Counted from the first letter of the stretch, positions 45,752-54,315 are shown. The stretch: DNA of 64,000 nt from DATAES01 sp963802415 (GCA_963802415.1 CAWDIH010000003.1:186001-250000), one strand, 5' to 3'. Numbers and translations: made by a program. The notes: generated by a model from the letters alone, not told the origin.

Positions 45752-46547
45752 CTAACAGCCGTGGAACTCGGGGTCGCGCTTTTCGATGAAGGCAGTCAGT
45801 GCTTCGGCGGTGTCGGCGCTCGCGAAGTTGACGTTCTGCGCTTGTGCTTCTGCTTCGACCGCTTGGGCGAGCGACATCGACGCGGACTGATCGAGCAGGC
45901 GTTTGCTCATGCTCAACGCGAGCGGCGGTCCGGCCGCGAGGCGTGTGGCCCAGTCGTCCACGAACGTGTCGATGCTGGTCGCGGGCACGACGCGATTGAC
46001 GATACCGATCTCCATCGCCTCTTTCGCGTCGATGATGTCCGCCAACAGCACGAGCTCCTTCGCCTTGTGCAATCCGATCAGGCGTGGCAGCACCCACGAG
46101 CCGCCGAAGTCCACGGTGAGCCCGCGGCGGGCGAAGATCTCCGAGAACCGACGCGTCGTCGCTCGCGACCACCAGGTCGCAGCCGAGCGCGAGGTTCAGT
46201 CCAGCGCCCGCGGCCACGCCGACGACCTTGGCGATGGTCGGCTGCTGGATCGAGTGCAATGCGATGCACACGTCGCCGATGTGGCGCATGCGCGCCAGAC
46301 CGTTTCCCTCGAACTGGGCGCCCGCACCGCCGAGATCGGCTCCGGAACAGAACTCGCCTCCTGCGCCGGTGATGACCAGGACACGGTCCTCATCCGTGCT
46401 GTCGTTCATCGCACGGAACGCCTCGAGCAACTCGTTCCACATCACATCGTTGATGGCGTTCTTCTTCTCGGGCCTGTTCAAGGTGATCGTCACGATCCCA
46501 TCGGCCCGTTCGATCTGCAGGGTCTGCACGCGCCGCACGATAATCAT
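45752..46547 (-). CDS. Enoyl-CoA hydratase/isomerase family protein, frameshifted
   Basis: Crotonase-fold enzyme of fatty-acid beta-oxidation type. Frame 1 has GIVTITLNRPEKKNAINDVM, GAGGEFCSGADLGG (oxyanion and CoA-binding loop) and VVGVAAGAGLNLALGCDLVV. Frame 2, from about 46150, has SEIFARRGLTVDFGGSWVLP, ADIIDAKEAMEIGIVNRVVP and ends FIEKRDPEFHGC. One extra G near 46150 explains the break. The start could be ATG 46547 or GTG 46529/46535; the first would overlap the divergent small gene's start. The catalytic glutamate at the second position is not assigned. Confidence 0.87.
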
Positions 46548-46662
46548 GCGGATGGGTTTCAACCCCTTCCGCCAGCAACGCCGGTCCACCGGTGACTACG
46601 TGATGGTCATCGCCGCCTTCGTCGTGGTGGCGCTGCTGCTCCTGTGGGCCGTTCTCGGCTAG
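46546..46662 (+). CDS. Small single-pass membrane protein
   Basis: A 38-residue protein, MRMGFNPFRQQRRSTGDYVM followed by a hydrophobic helix (VIAAFVVVALLLLWAVLG). The positive residues before the helix predict an N-in orientation. ATG 46546 or ATG 46552. It lies head to head with the hydratase gene, and its stop overlaps the yraN stop by 4 bp. No family recognised; the clear charge-then-helix layout supports a real gene. Confidence 0.6.
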   Translation: MRMGFNPFRQQRRSTGDYVMVIAAFVVVALLLLWAVLG

Positions 46663-47005
46663 AACGCGCCTTCGATCACCTCGACCGAGTCACCGACCAC
46701 CGACACGACGTCGAAGCGGATCTCGCGGGCTCGCACCGGATAGTCGTCGAGCCACTTGGCCGCCAGCACTCGGCAGCTTCTGCCGCTTCGCGTGGTTGAC
46801 CGCCGCCGCAGGCGAGCCGAACACGTTGGTGGATACGCGTCTTCACCTCGCAGAACACGATCACCCGTTGCCGTCGCACGACGAGATCGAGCTCACCGTC
46901 CCGGCACGTCCAGTTGCGCGCCACGACCTCGTAGCCGTTGGCGACGTACCACGCCGCGGCCGCATCCTCCCCAGAGATGCCGAGCGCTCGGCACGCGAGA
47001 GTCAC
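46659..47005 (-). CDS. YraN family (UPF0102) nuclease-like protein, with two frameshifts
   Basis: A protein of the YraN family, with a Holliday-junction-resolvase-like fold. Frame 1 (GTG 47005) has GEDAAAAWYVANGYEVVARN, WTCRDGELDLVVRRQRVIVF and CEVKTR, with the D-x-n-E-V-K active-site pattern. Frame 2 (about 46828-46770) reads VSTNVFGSPAAAVNHAKRQK. Frame 3 reads RVLAAKWLDDYP and RFDVVSVVGDSVEVIEGAF to the stop at 46659. Two single-base insertions explain both breaks. Located between DUF2469 and, further on, comM, the usual neighbourhood. Confidence 0.88.
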
Positions 47006-47018
47006 CCGGTCACGGCCG

Positions 47019-47312
47019 CTACAGGAGGTCCTTCTTCGGGAGCTCCTCCACGTTGACGTCCTTGAACGTGACCACGCGGACGAACGGCACGAACCGGCTC
47101 GACCGGTACATGTCCCAGACCCACGCGTCACGTAGCTCGAGCTCGACGTAGGTCCGCTCGTCCTGGTGGACGTGTTGCTTGACCTCGTTGCACAGATAGA
47201 ACCTGCGCTCGGTCTCGACCACGTAGGAGAACATGGGCGAGACGTCCTTGTACTCCTTGTAGAGCTGCAGCTCGAGGTCGGCCTCGTACTGCTCGAGGTC
47301 CTCGGTCGACAT
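47019..47312 (-). CDS. DUF2469 family protein
   Basis: A 97-residue conserved actinobacterial protein. Seen: STEDLEQYEADLELQLYKEY, SYVVETERRFYLCNEVKQHV and RDAWVWDMYRSSRFVPFVRV. ATG 47312 is preferred to GTG 47321. It lies 45 bp after rplS and 13 bp before yraN in the same orientation. Function unknown; the family is a marker of actinobacteria, which supports the organism call. Confidence 0.93.
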   Translation of the reverse strand: MSTEDLEQYEADLELQLYKEYKDVSPMFSYVVETERRFYLCNEVKQHVHQDERTYVELELRDAWVWDMYRSSRFVPFVRVVTFKDVNVEELPKKDLL

Positions 47313-47357
47313 GTCGCTCACTGTAAACGGGGACCGTGCGGACCGACCCCGGCGGGC

Positions 47358-47705
47358 TCAGTTGGCTCGCTTCTCCTTGATCTTCGCCGCCTTCCCGACC
47401 CGGTCGCGGAGGTAGTACAGCTTCGCCCGGCGGACAGCGCCTCGGGTCACGGGCTCGATCTTGGCGATCACCGGCGAGTGGACGGGGAACGTGCGCTCGA
47501 CTCCGACGCCGTAGCTCACCTTCCGCACCGTGAAGGTCTCGCGCACCCCTGAGCCTTGGCGGCGGATGACGACGCCCTGGAACACCTGGACGCGCTCCTT
47601 GTTGCCCTCGACGACGCGGACATGGACCTTCAACGTGTCGCCCGGCGCGAAGTCGGGGACGTCGTCGCGCACGCTGATGGCGTCGACGAGATCAGTCGGG
47701 TTCAT
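47358..47705 (-). CDS. rplS: 50S ribosomal protein L19
   Basis: A 115-residue L19. Seen: PDFAPGDTLKVHVRVVEGNK, ERVQVFQGVVIRRQGSGVRE, TFTVRKVSYGVGVERTFPVH and RRAKLYYLRDRVGKAAKIKE. ATG 47705 (MNPTDLVDAI) overlaps the trmD stop (ATGA). The same frame stays open upstream into the C-terminal part of trmD because of an indel there. Confidence 0.97.
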   Translation of the reverse strand: MNPTDLVDAISVRDDVPDFAPGDTLKVHVRVVEGNKERVQVFQGVVIRRQGSGVRETFTVRKVSYGVGVERTFPVHSPVIAKIEPVTRGAVRRAKLYYLRDRVGKAAKIKEKRAN

Positions 47706-48475
47706 CGGCGCGTCAACTCCGGGAGAGTCCTCAGGGGAACCCGCAGGATACGTGATCCCCAACTCCTGCTCCAAGAGCCTCCGCTCCTCCTCCGACAGAC
47801 CCCCACGCGTGGCGATGAGGTCGGGCCGGTGGTCGATCGTGCGGGCCAGCGCCACGCGCGGCGCCAGCGTGCGACCCGGGCGTGGTCGCCGGATCGCAGC
47901 ACTTCCGGTACGGACCACCCCCTGTAGTCGGCTGGCCGGGTGTACTGCGGGTACTCCAAGAGCCCGTCCGCGAACGACTCGTCTTCCGCCGAACCGGCGT
48001 TGCCCATGACGCCGGGCACCAGCCGTCCGACCGCCTCCAGCACGGCCATCGCGGCCACCTCGCCGCCGGCGAGCACGAAGTCCCCGACCGAGATCTCGCC
48101 GTCGACGAGGTGTTCACGGACGCGCTCGTCCACACCTTCGTACCGGCCGCACAACAACGAGAAGCCGTCCATCGCTGCGAGGGCGCGAGCCACGCTCTGA
48201 TCGAACCGTCGGCCACCCGGACCGAGAAGGAACAGTGGCCGCGGCGGACCGACCTCGTCGACCGCCGCGAACAACGGCTCGGGCATGAGCACCATCCCCG
48301 CTCCGCCGCCGAAGGGGGCGTCGTCCACCGAATGATGGGGGTCGGTCGCCGCCGACCTGAGGTCGTGGACGCGCACGTCGATGAGCCGGCGCACGCGTGC
48401 CCGACCAAGGAGGCTCTGCGACGCGAACCCGTCGACCATTGACGGGAAGATCGTGAAGACGTCGATTCTCACCAC
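47702..48475 (-). CDS. trmD: tRNA (guanine-37-N1)-methyltransferase, frame-disturbed near the end
   Basis: A knotted SPOUT methyltransferase making m1G37 in tRNA. Seen: DVFTIFPSMVDGFASQSLLG, DDAPFGGGAGMVLMPEPLFA, LLCGRYEGVDERVREHLVDG, ISVGDFVLAGGEVAAMAVLE and PADYRGWSVPEVLRSGDHAR. After RWRRA (near 47857) the natural C-terminus (ALARTIDHRPDLIATRGGLS, EEERRLLEQELG) lies in another frame, which then runs into rplS without a stop. The original frame regains the expected ATGA stop at 47702, so two opposite indels are likely. The catalytic part is intact. Confidence 0.94.
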   Translation of the reverse strand: MVRIDVFTIFPSMVDGFASQSLLGRARVRRLIDVRVHDLRSAATDPHHSVDDAPFGGGAGMVLMPEPLFAAVDEVGPPRPLFLLGPGGRRFDQSVARALAAMDGFSLLCGRYEGVDERVREHLVDGEISVGDFVLAGGEVAAMAVLEAVGRLVPGVMGNAGSAEDESFADGLLEYPQYTRPADYRGWSVPEVLRSGDHARVARWRRAWRWPARSTTGPTSSPRVGVCRRRSGGSWSRSWGSRILRVPLRTLPELTRR

Positions 48476-48479
48476 TCGC

Positions 48480-49034
48480 TCACAGATCGAACAACCCTTC
48501 GGGTGGATCGATCACGACCGTCGTGTCGTCGCGTTGCTCGACGACGAACGCAGCGGGTACCAACGCGCCGTTGTCCAGCACCAACATTTCGCTTGCGGGA
48601 TTGGCCTCGACCGCGTCGATGACGCCGACCTCGTCGCCGTCGACCGTGACGACGGGTGCGCCGATGAGTTGATGCACCCACAGTTCCTCAGGATCATCGA
48701 TTGCGGGTGCGCGCAGCGTCACGCCCCGCAGCGCCTCCGCAGCGTCGCGGTCAGAAACGCCGTCGAACGAGACGATGTGGTTGCGTTGATACGCACACGA
48801 CGCCGCCACCAACAGCGTGCGTCCGTCTGCGTCGAGTACCGAGCCAGGTGCGAGGCGCTCGAGTCGGTCGGTCACCAGCACCACGACGACCTCACCACGA
48901 AGACCGTGTGGTCGAGCCACATGGCCGATCTGCAACTTGGCCGGCTCCGAGCGTTCGCTTCGCTCGCCGTCTCCACCGGCTGCCGGCTCGTCGCCGGCGC
49001 TTCCCTCGCCGGCCTGCGCGGGCGTGGGCTCCAC
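48480..49034 (-). CDS. rimM: 16S rRNA processing protein RimM
   Basis: A 184-residue RimM that binds S19 during 30S maturation. An N-terminal low-complexity stretch (about 33 residues) precedes LQIGHVARPHGLRGEVVVVL, then DAAEALRGVTLRAPAIDDPE and ELWVHQLIGAPVVTVDGDEV (PRC-barrel). The start is GTG 49034; a start closer to the core is possible. It lies 4 bp before trmD. The frame is intact. Confidence 0.94.
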   Translation of the reverse strand: MEPTPAQAGEGSAGDEPAAGGDGERSERSEPAKLQIGHVARPHGLRGEVVVVLVTDRLERLAPGSVLDADGRTLLVAASCAYQRNHIVSFDGVSDRDAAEALRGVTLRAPAIDDPEELWVHQLIGAPVVTVDGDEVGVIDAVEANPASEMLVLDNGALVPAAFVVEQRDDTTVVIDPPEGLFDL

Positions 49035-49048
49035 AGGTGGCGGCCCGT

Positions 49049-49345
49049 CTAGTCCACGAAGTCGACGTCGACCTCGGCGCCGTCGCGTACGGCCGCGGCA
49101 CGCACCACCGTGCGGATCGACTGCGCTACACGACCGCGCTTGCCGATGACGCGTCCCATGTCGCCGGGAGCGACATGAACCTCGATCAACGAACGTCCGC
49201 GGCGGTCGGCGACGTCGACCTCGACACCGTCCGGTTCTTCGACGACAGCTTTGACCAGGTATTCACACACGTCTCGCGCCGTCGCCGCCGGGATGCGATT
49301 GACGTCGTCACCGACGTCGTCATCGACATCGTCCACGTCACTCAA
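49049..49345 (-). CDS. khpA: KH-domain RNA-binding protein KhpA
   Basis: A 98-residue KH protein between rpsP and rimM, the standard position. Seen: RIPAATARDVCEYLVKAVVE, LIEVHVAPGDMGRVIGKRGR (the GxxG loop GKRG) and VAQSIRTVVRAAAVRDGAEV. TTG 49345 is chosen because it overlaps the rpsP stop and has AAAGG upstream, giving an SDVDDVDDDV acidic start; GTG 49336 is an alternative. KhpA acts with KhpB in RNA binding and cell-size control in firmicutes. Confidence 0.9.
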   Translation of the reverse strand: MSDVDDVDDDVGDDVNRIPAATARDVCEYLVKAVVEEPDGVEVDVADRRGRSLIEVHVAPGDMGRVIGKRGRVAQSIRTVVRAAAVRDGAEVDVDFVD

Positions 49346-49608
49346 GGTGCGACGCCTTTGAACTCGTCCCAGGCGCCGGACACTTGCAGGATCCGCTGGA
49401 CGCGCTCCGTCGGCTGTGCTCCTTTGCGCAACCATGCCACGGCTTTGTCGTTGTCGATGACGATGCGCGACGGTTCCTGACGCGGCTCGTAGGTGCCCAC
49501 GATCTCGATGAACCGGCCGTTGCGTGGCGAACGGGAGTCGGCGGCCACGACGCGATACGTCGGCTGCTTCGTCTTTCCCATCCGCATGAGGCGGAGCTTC
49601 ACGGCCAC
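49342..49608 (-). CDS. rpsP: 30S ribosomal protein S16
   Basis: An 88-residue S16 of usual length. Seen: VKLRLMRMGKTKQPTYRVVA, ADSRSPRNGRFIEIVGTYEP and AVAWLRKGAQPTERVQRILQ. The start is GTG 49608. It follows ffh by 54 bp and begins the rpsP-khpA-rimM-trmD-rplS group. Confidence 0.97.
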   Translation of the reverse strand: MAVKLRLMRMGKTKQPTYRVVAADSRSPRNGRFIEIVGTYEPRQEPSRIVIDNDKAVAWLRKGAQPTERVQRILQVSGAWDEFKGVAP

Positions 49609-49662
49609 GGTTCGTGCATCCTTCGTTTCAGGGGACCGGCAAGTCTGTTCGATCCCAGGCTC

Positions 49663-51108
49663 TCAATTCAATCCGGGGAAACCGTCGTCGCCCATGCCGG
49701 GGATCGTGAACGGCGGCGGCTTGGCGCCCGACGGTTTCGTGCCCACCGGCTTGGTGCCCTTGGGAGTGACGCGGCCGCCGGCTCTGGCCTTTCCTTTGGC
49801 CTTCTTCATCTTCCGCCCGATACCCGGGATGTTGCCCATCTTCTGCATCATCTTCCTGACGTCCTGGAACTGCTTGATCAGCGCCGAGACGTCTCCGGGT
49901 TGGACACCGCTGCCGGACGCGATGCGGGACCGTCGGGACCCGTCGATCACCGCAGGATTCGCACGTTCGAGCGGTGTCATCGACCGAATGATGGCCTCGA
50001 TGCGACCGATCTCGCCGTCGTCGATCTCCTGGTTCTTGACCTCCTTCGGGAGCCCGGGGATCATCCCGACCAGATTGTTGAGCGGCCCCATCTTCCGCAC
50101 CTGTTGCAACTGGTCGAGGAAGTCCTCGAACGTGAACTGGCCTTCGAAGAGCTTGGCCGCGGCCTTCTCGGCGTCTTCCTTCTCGTAGACCTGCTCGGCC
50201 TTCTCGATCAGCGTCAGCATGTCGCCCATGCCGAGGATGCGGCCGGCGAGGCGATCGGGGTGGAAGAGGTCGAAGTCCGCGAGCTTCTCGCCAGTGGAGA
50301 CGAACACGATCGGGCGTCCGACGACCTCCTTGACGGAGAGCGCGGCGCCGCCGCGTGCGTCGCCATCGAGCTTCGTGAGGATGACGCCATCGAGCGCGAG
50401 CGTCTGGTGGAACGCTTCCGCCGTCGTGACCGCGTCCTGGCCGGTCATTGCGTCGATCACGAGGAACGTGTAGTTCGGTTCGACGGCGTCGGAGATCCTA
50501 CGGACTTGGTCCATCATCTCGTCGTCGATGGCGAGACGACCTGCGGTGTCGACGATGACGACGTCCCGACCGATGCGGCGCGCCTCATCGACACCCTTGC
50601 GAGCGGTGTCGACCGGATCACCCGGTTCACTGAAGGCCGCAACGTCGACTTGCCGCCCGAGCGTGCGCAGCTGCTCGACAGCGGCGGGACGCTGGAGGTC
50701 GGCGCCGACGAGGAGCGGGTTGCGGCCCTGCTGTTTGAACCAGCGGGCGAGCTTGCCGGCGTTCGTCGTCTTACCGGAGCCTTGGAGGCCCGCCATCAGC
50801 ACGACCGTCGGTGGGCGCGATGCGTACGTGATGCGCATCGTCTCGCCACCGAGCGTCTGGATCAGCTCCTCATGGACGATCTTGATGACTTGCTGCGCGG
50901 GGTTGAGCGCCTGGCTCAGCTCGAGCCCGACCGCACGTTCACGGATGCGCGCCTGAAGGTTGCGTACGACCCTGAAGTTGACGTCGGCTTCGAGGAGGGC
51001 GAGCCGGATCTCGTGCAGGACCTCGTCGACGTCCTCGTCGCGGAGGCGGCCCCGGCCGCGCAACCGCTTGAAGATCCCGTCGAACCGGTCGGACAGCGCC
51101 TCGAACAT
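49663..51108 (-). CDS. ffh: Signal recognition particle protein Ffh
   Basis: A 481-residue SRP54 homologue that targets membrane proteins together with 4.5S RNA and FtsY. N domain (DEDVDEVLHEIRLALLEADV); G domain (VVLMAGLQGSGKTTNAGKLA, VIVDTAGRLAIDDEMM, GVILTKLDGDARGGAALSVK); M domain rich in Met (MGPLNNLVGMIPGLP, RRSRIASGSGVQPGDV, RKMMQKMGNIPGIG). A Lys/Pro/Gly-rich tail follows. The frame is intact. Confidence 0.97.
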   Translation of the reverse strand: MFEALSDRFDGIFKRLRGRGRLRDEDVDEVLHEIRLALLEADVNFRVVRNLQARIRERAVGLELSQALNPAQQVIKIVHEELIQTLGGETMRITYASRPPTVVLMAGLQGSGKTTNAGKLARWFKQQGRNPLLVGADLQRPAAVEQLRTLGRQVDVAAFSEPGDPVDTARKGVDEARRIGRDVVIVDTAGRLAIDDEMMDQVRRISDAVEPNYTFLVIDAMTGQDAVTTAEAFHQTLALDGVILTKLDGDARGGAALSVKEVVGRPIVFVSTGEKLADFDLFHPDRLAGRILGMGDMLTLIEKAEQVYEKEDAEKAAAKLFEGQFTFEDFLDQLQQVRKMGPLNNLVGMIPGLPKEVKNQEIDDGEIGRIEAIIRSMTPLERANPAVIDGSRRSRIASGSGVQPGDVSALIKQFQDVRKMMQKMGNIPGIGRKMKKAKGKARAGGRVTPKGTKPVGTKPSGAKPPPFTIPGMGDDGFPGLN

Positions 51109-51162
51109 GTGGGACCCGAGGTTAACGGTTCGGGTTGCGCGCCCGGCCCCTCGGGCCCAGCG

Positions 51163-51606
51163 TCACGTCTGGCCGTTCGATCCCGTGACCGTCAGCATGT
51201 TCTCGACCGCGGTGACGCCTGGGACGCCGGTCGCCGTCCGTTCGAGATCGGCGCGTGCCGAGGCGTGGGGTACGGAACCCGTCAAGACGACGCGCCCGTC
51301 CTGCACGTCGACGTCGGGTTGCGGGAGATGCCACGTGCGAGGCGAGTGGCTCAGCTCGAACCTGACCTGGTCGCCCAGCTCCGGATCGGACGGCAGCCGC
51401 GCCCCCGCCGCGAGCCCACGGAGCTTCTCCCTGAGGACCGCGCCGGCCATCGGTGCGATCAGCATCCCGACCACGACACCGGTACCGAACAGGGCGAGCC
51501 GGCGGTACCCGACCAACCGTCCGGCGCGATAGCCGACCTTCGTGGCGACCCGCGTGGTCTTGAAGCCGACCCGGAACGGCAGGAACACGAAGCGCACCAG
51601 CAGCAT
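51163..51606 (-). CDS. BON-domain membrane protein
   Basis: A 147-residue protein. A basic N-terminus (FKTTRVATKVGYRAGRLVGY) leads to one membrane segment (LALFGTGVVVGMLIAPMAGA), then a BON domain (PDVDVQDGRVVLTGSVPHAS, GVPGVTAVENMLTVTG) of the OsmY type that binds lipids or envelope components. It sits between ffh and ftsY, with a hairpin separating it from ftsY. The actual role is unknown; linked by place to the membrane-insertion genes. Confidence 0.83.
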   Translation of the reverse strand: MLLVRFVFLPFRVGFKTTRVATKVGYRAGRLVGYRRLALFGTGVVVGMLIAPMAGAVLREKLRGLAAGARLPSDPELGDQVRFELSHSPRTWHLPQPDVDVQDGRVVLTGSVPHASARADLERTATGVPGVTAVENMLTVTGSNGQT

Positions 51607-51637
51607 CCGCGGAGGCTACCGCTGCGCCCCGCGGGCG

Positions 51638-51684
51638 TCGCACGTGCGCCGACGTGTCGAAACGACACCCATTTGCACGTGCGA
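51638..51684 (-). terminator. Nested hairpin after ftsY
   Basis: Outer arms TCGCACGTGC (51638-51647) and GCACGTGCGA (51675-51684) enclose an inner GTGTCG/CGACAC hairpin (51654-51668). It lies 23 bp after the ftsY stop and before the BON gene on the minus strand. No T-run. Probably a terminator. Confidence 0.65.
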
Positions 51685-51707
51685 TCCCAAGCGGGGATCA
51701 AGCGGGA

Positions 51708-52853
51708 TCAAGCGGCGAAGAGAGCCTCGACGAACTCGTGCTCGTCGAAGTCGACGAGGTCGTCGGCCGACTCGCCGAGACCCACGAGCTTCACGGGAAT
51801 GCCCAACTCGGACTGGATCGCCAACACGATCCCGCCTTTGGCGGAACCGTCGAGCTTCGTCAGGACGACGCCGGTCACCTCGACGGCGTCCGTGAACTGC
51901 CGGGCCTGCACGAGCCCGTTCTGACCGGTGGTTGCGTCGAGGACGAGCAACACCTCGGTGACCTTGCCCGGCTCACGATCCGCCACCCGTCGAACTTTGC
52001 GCAGCTCCTCCATGAGATTCGTCTTCGTGTGCAGCCGTCCGGCCGTGTCGGCCAGTACGAGATCGATGTCACGCGCACCGGCTCGCTGGACGGCGTCGAA
52101 GATGATCGAGCTCGGGTCGCCACCTTCGCTCCCGCGCACGATGTCGGCGCCCACGCGCTCGGCCCACAGCTCCAGTTGCTCCGCCGCCGCGGCACGGAAC
52201 GTGTCGCCGGCGGCCATCACGACCGAGTGTCCCTCCAGAAGCGCGCGCTTGCCGACCTTGCCGATGGTCGTCGTCTTGCCGACACCGTTGACGCCGACGA
52301 ACAACCAGACATTCGGTTGTCCGGGCTCGTAACGAAGCGTCCGATCGCCGGCGAGCCGCTTCTCGATCTCCTCCTTCATCACGTCGACCAGCGCCTCGGG
52401 CTCGGTGATGTTCTCGTCCTTCACGCGCGCCCGCACCGCGTCGAGCAACTCAGTGGCAGGGCCCACGCCGACGTCGGCGCGGATGAGAGCCTCTTCGAGG
52501 TCGTCCCACGTCTCGTTGTCGATCTTCGATCGCGCGAGGACCGACCCGACGTACTCGCCGAACAGCGCCCGCGCCTTGCCGAGACGGTCTCGAAACGACG
52601 GCTTGACAGCGACCTCGGGCGGCGCTTCCGGTGGCGCTTCCGCCGGGGCCTCGACGAGCGACTCCTCGAGTTCCGCAATCGTGACTTCGTCGACTTCGGG
52701 CGGCGCCTCGGTGGTCGATGTAGGCGACGGAGCCTGTGGCTGCTCCGGTGGTTCGAGCTCCACCCCTCGTCGGGGCCGCCGAGCAACCAGCACCGCCGCG
52801 CCGCCGATGATCACCAATACGACGACGATGAATACGACCGTGCCCACGTTCAC
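51708..52853 (-). CDS. ftsY: Signal recognition particle receptor FtsY
   Basis: A 381-residue SRP receptor GTPase. An N-terminal membrane helix (VGTVVFIVVVLVIIGGAAVL) and an acidic Pro/Glu linker precede the NG domain: WDDLEEALIRADVGVGPATE, VWLFVGVNGVGKTTTIGKVG, AGDTFRAAAAEQLELWAER, DLVLADTAGRLHTKTNLMEE and VVLTKLDGSAKGGIVLAIQS. The start is GTG 52853. A terminal membrane helix is common in actinobacterial FtsY. Confidence 0.97.
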   Translation of the reverse strand: MNVGTVVFIVVVLVIIGGAAVLVARRPRRGVELEPPEQPQAPSPTSTTEAPPEVDEVTIAELEESLVEAPAEAPPEAPPEVAVKPSFRDRLGKARALFGEYVGSVLARSKIDNETWDDLEEALIRADVGVGPATELLDAVRARVKDENITEPEALVDVMKEEIEKRLAGDRTLRYEPGQPNVWLFVGVNGVGKTTTIGKVGKRALLEGHSVVMAAGDTFRAAAAEQLELWAERVGADIVRGSEGGDPSSIIFDAVQRAGARDIDLVLADTAGRLHTKTNLMEELRKVRRVADREPGKVTEVLLVLDATTGQNGLVQARQFTDAVEVTGVVLTKLDGSAKGGIVLAIQSELGIPVKLVGLGESADDLVDFDEHEFVEALFAA

Positions 52854-52873
52854 GCCAGCAACCTACCCCTCGA

Positions 52874-52924
52874 CGAAAAACGACCGGCCCCTCGGCGCCG
52901 GCGGGGATGGCACCGAGGGACCGG
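52874..52924 (-). terminator. Rho-independent terminator after the htrA-like gene
   Basis: On the minus strand a GC-rich stem (CCGGTCCCTCGGTGCC pairing with GGCGCCGAGGGGCCGG) is followed by TCGTTTTTCG. It lies 24 bp after the protease stop and is the clearest intrinsic terminator in the window. Confidence 0.8.
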
Positions 52925-52947
52925 AGGTTTGGGGGACGCGAGACCGA

Positions 52948-54216
52948 CTACTTCGACTTGGTGGAACCCAGTGTTACTTGCGTGGTTTGCTGATTTCCGT
53001 CGCGCTCGAAGCTGATGGTCACGACATCGCCGGGCTGGTGCGACCGCACCCGGGCACCGAGCTCGACCGGATCACGCACCGGGGAGCTGTCGACGGACGT
53101 GATCTTGTCGCCCTGCTGCAAGCCGGCCTTGTCGGCAGGCGAATCCTGCGTGACGTCCACGACGACGGCGCCGTCACCGACGATCGAGCTCGACATGGGG
53201 TCGGTGCTGACACCGAGGAAGGCGAACTCCACCGGCTGGCCGGCGACGAGCCTGTCGGCGACCGCCTTCGCGAGGTCGATCGGGACGAGGAAGCCGACGC
53301 CGGCGTTCTGGTCGGTCTGCGAGACGATCGAGTCAGCGATGCCGAACACGCGACCCTGCTTGTCGGCGACCGGTCCACCGGAGTTGCCGGGATTGATCGG
53401 GGCGTCGATCTGGATCATGTCGATGGCGCCACCGGGCGTCTTCTGCGGGCGGTCGACTGCGCTCACGATGCCGGCGGTCACCGTCTCCTCGAGACCGAAC
53501 GGGCTGCCGATCGCGACAGCGGTCTGTCCGACCTCGACCTTCACCCCGGTCGCGAGACTTGCCGCCTCGAGGTTGTTGCCGTCGATCTTGACGACTGCGA
53601 TGTCGCTCCCATCGTCGGCACCGACGACGTTGCCGTCCTTCTGCGAGCCGTCGGCGAGGCGAACCTTCACCGTCTTGCCCGCGCCGTCCACGACGTGTGC
53701 GGCGGTGAGGATGTAACCGTCGCTCGTGTAGATGACGCCGGATCCGAGTCCGTTGTCTGTCTGGATCTGCACGACCGACGGGCTCACAGCCGCCGCGACC
53801 GCGGCGATCGGCTCTTGCGTCGAGCTCGGATCGATCTTCGGCTTGCCCGCAGTGACGGGCGTGCTCGACGCGGCCGGGTTGTCGGCCGCGGCCGGTGTCT
53901 TCGACTTTTCGGTCGCACGTGCGAATCCGAAGCCGGCGACGACGAGAAGGGCGGCGACGACCGCGACGATGACCGCACGGCGGCGGTTCGGCGACGAGGG
54001 CGCCTTACGTGACGAAGGTGCCGCAGGAGGAGGTACCGGCGCCCACGACGGGGGCGGGGTGGCGGGAGGCGGCGGGGTAGCCGGCGGCGGAGGCGGCGGG
54101 GCGGGCGGAAACGCAGGTGTCTCCGTGGTGATGGGCTGACCGGGGTCTCCGGCGAGGGGTGGCGCTTGCGTCGGCTCGGTCGGGGGCTGCATCTTCTCCC
54201 ACTCCACGTCAGGCAC
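52948..54216 (-). CDS. HtrA-like trypsin-type serine protease with PDZ domain
   Basis: A 422-residue membrane-anchored protease. A proline-rich cytoplasmic N-terminus (about 75 residues) and one membrane helix (AVIVAVVAALLVVAGFGFA) precede the protease domain: ILTAAHVVDGAG (His), GADDGSDIAVVKIDG (Asp) and DAPINPGNSGGPVADKQGR (Ser in GNSGGP). A C-terminal PDZ domain follows (DSPADKAGLQQGDKITSVDS). The start is GTG 54216. Expected to degrade or refold misfolded proteins outside the membrane. A strong terminator follows. The neighbouring two-component pair may respond to the same envelope stress (inference). Confidence 0.94.
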   Translation of the reverse strand: MPDVEWEKMQPPTEPTQAPPLAGDPGQPITTETPAFPPAPPPPPPATPPPPATPPPSWAPVPPPAAPSSRKAPSSPNRRRAVIVAVVAALLVVAGFGFARATEKSKTPAAADNPAASSTPVTAGKPKIDPSSTQEPIAAVAAAVSPSVVQIQTDNGLGSGVIYTSDGYILTAAHVVDGAGKTVKVRLADGSQKDGNVVGADDGSDIAVVKIDGNNLEAASLATGVKVEVGQTAVAIGSPFGLEETVTAGIVSAVDRPQKTPGGAIDMIQIDAPINPGNSGGPVADKQGRVFGIADSIVSQTDQNAGVGFLVPIDLAKAVADRLVAGQPVEFAFLGVSTDPMSSSIVGDGAVVVDVTQDSPADKAGLQQGDKITSVDSSPVRDPVELGARVRSHQPGDVVTISFERDGNQQTTQVTLGSTKSK

Positions 54217-54315
54217 GGGTCGAACCTATCGACGGGTCCCGAAAGCGAACGAAAAAACCGATGGGTGACGGGCAAACCGGGACGGCGGGCAACCGGGACG
54301 GCGACGGCGTCGCGC

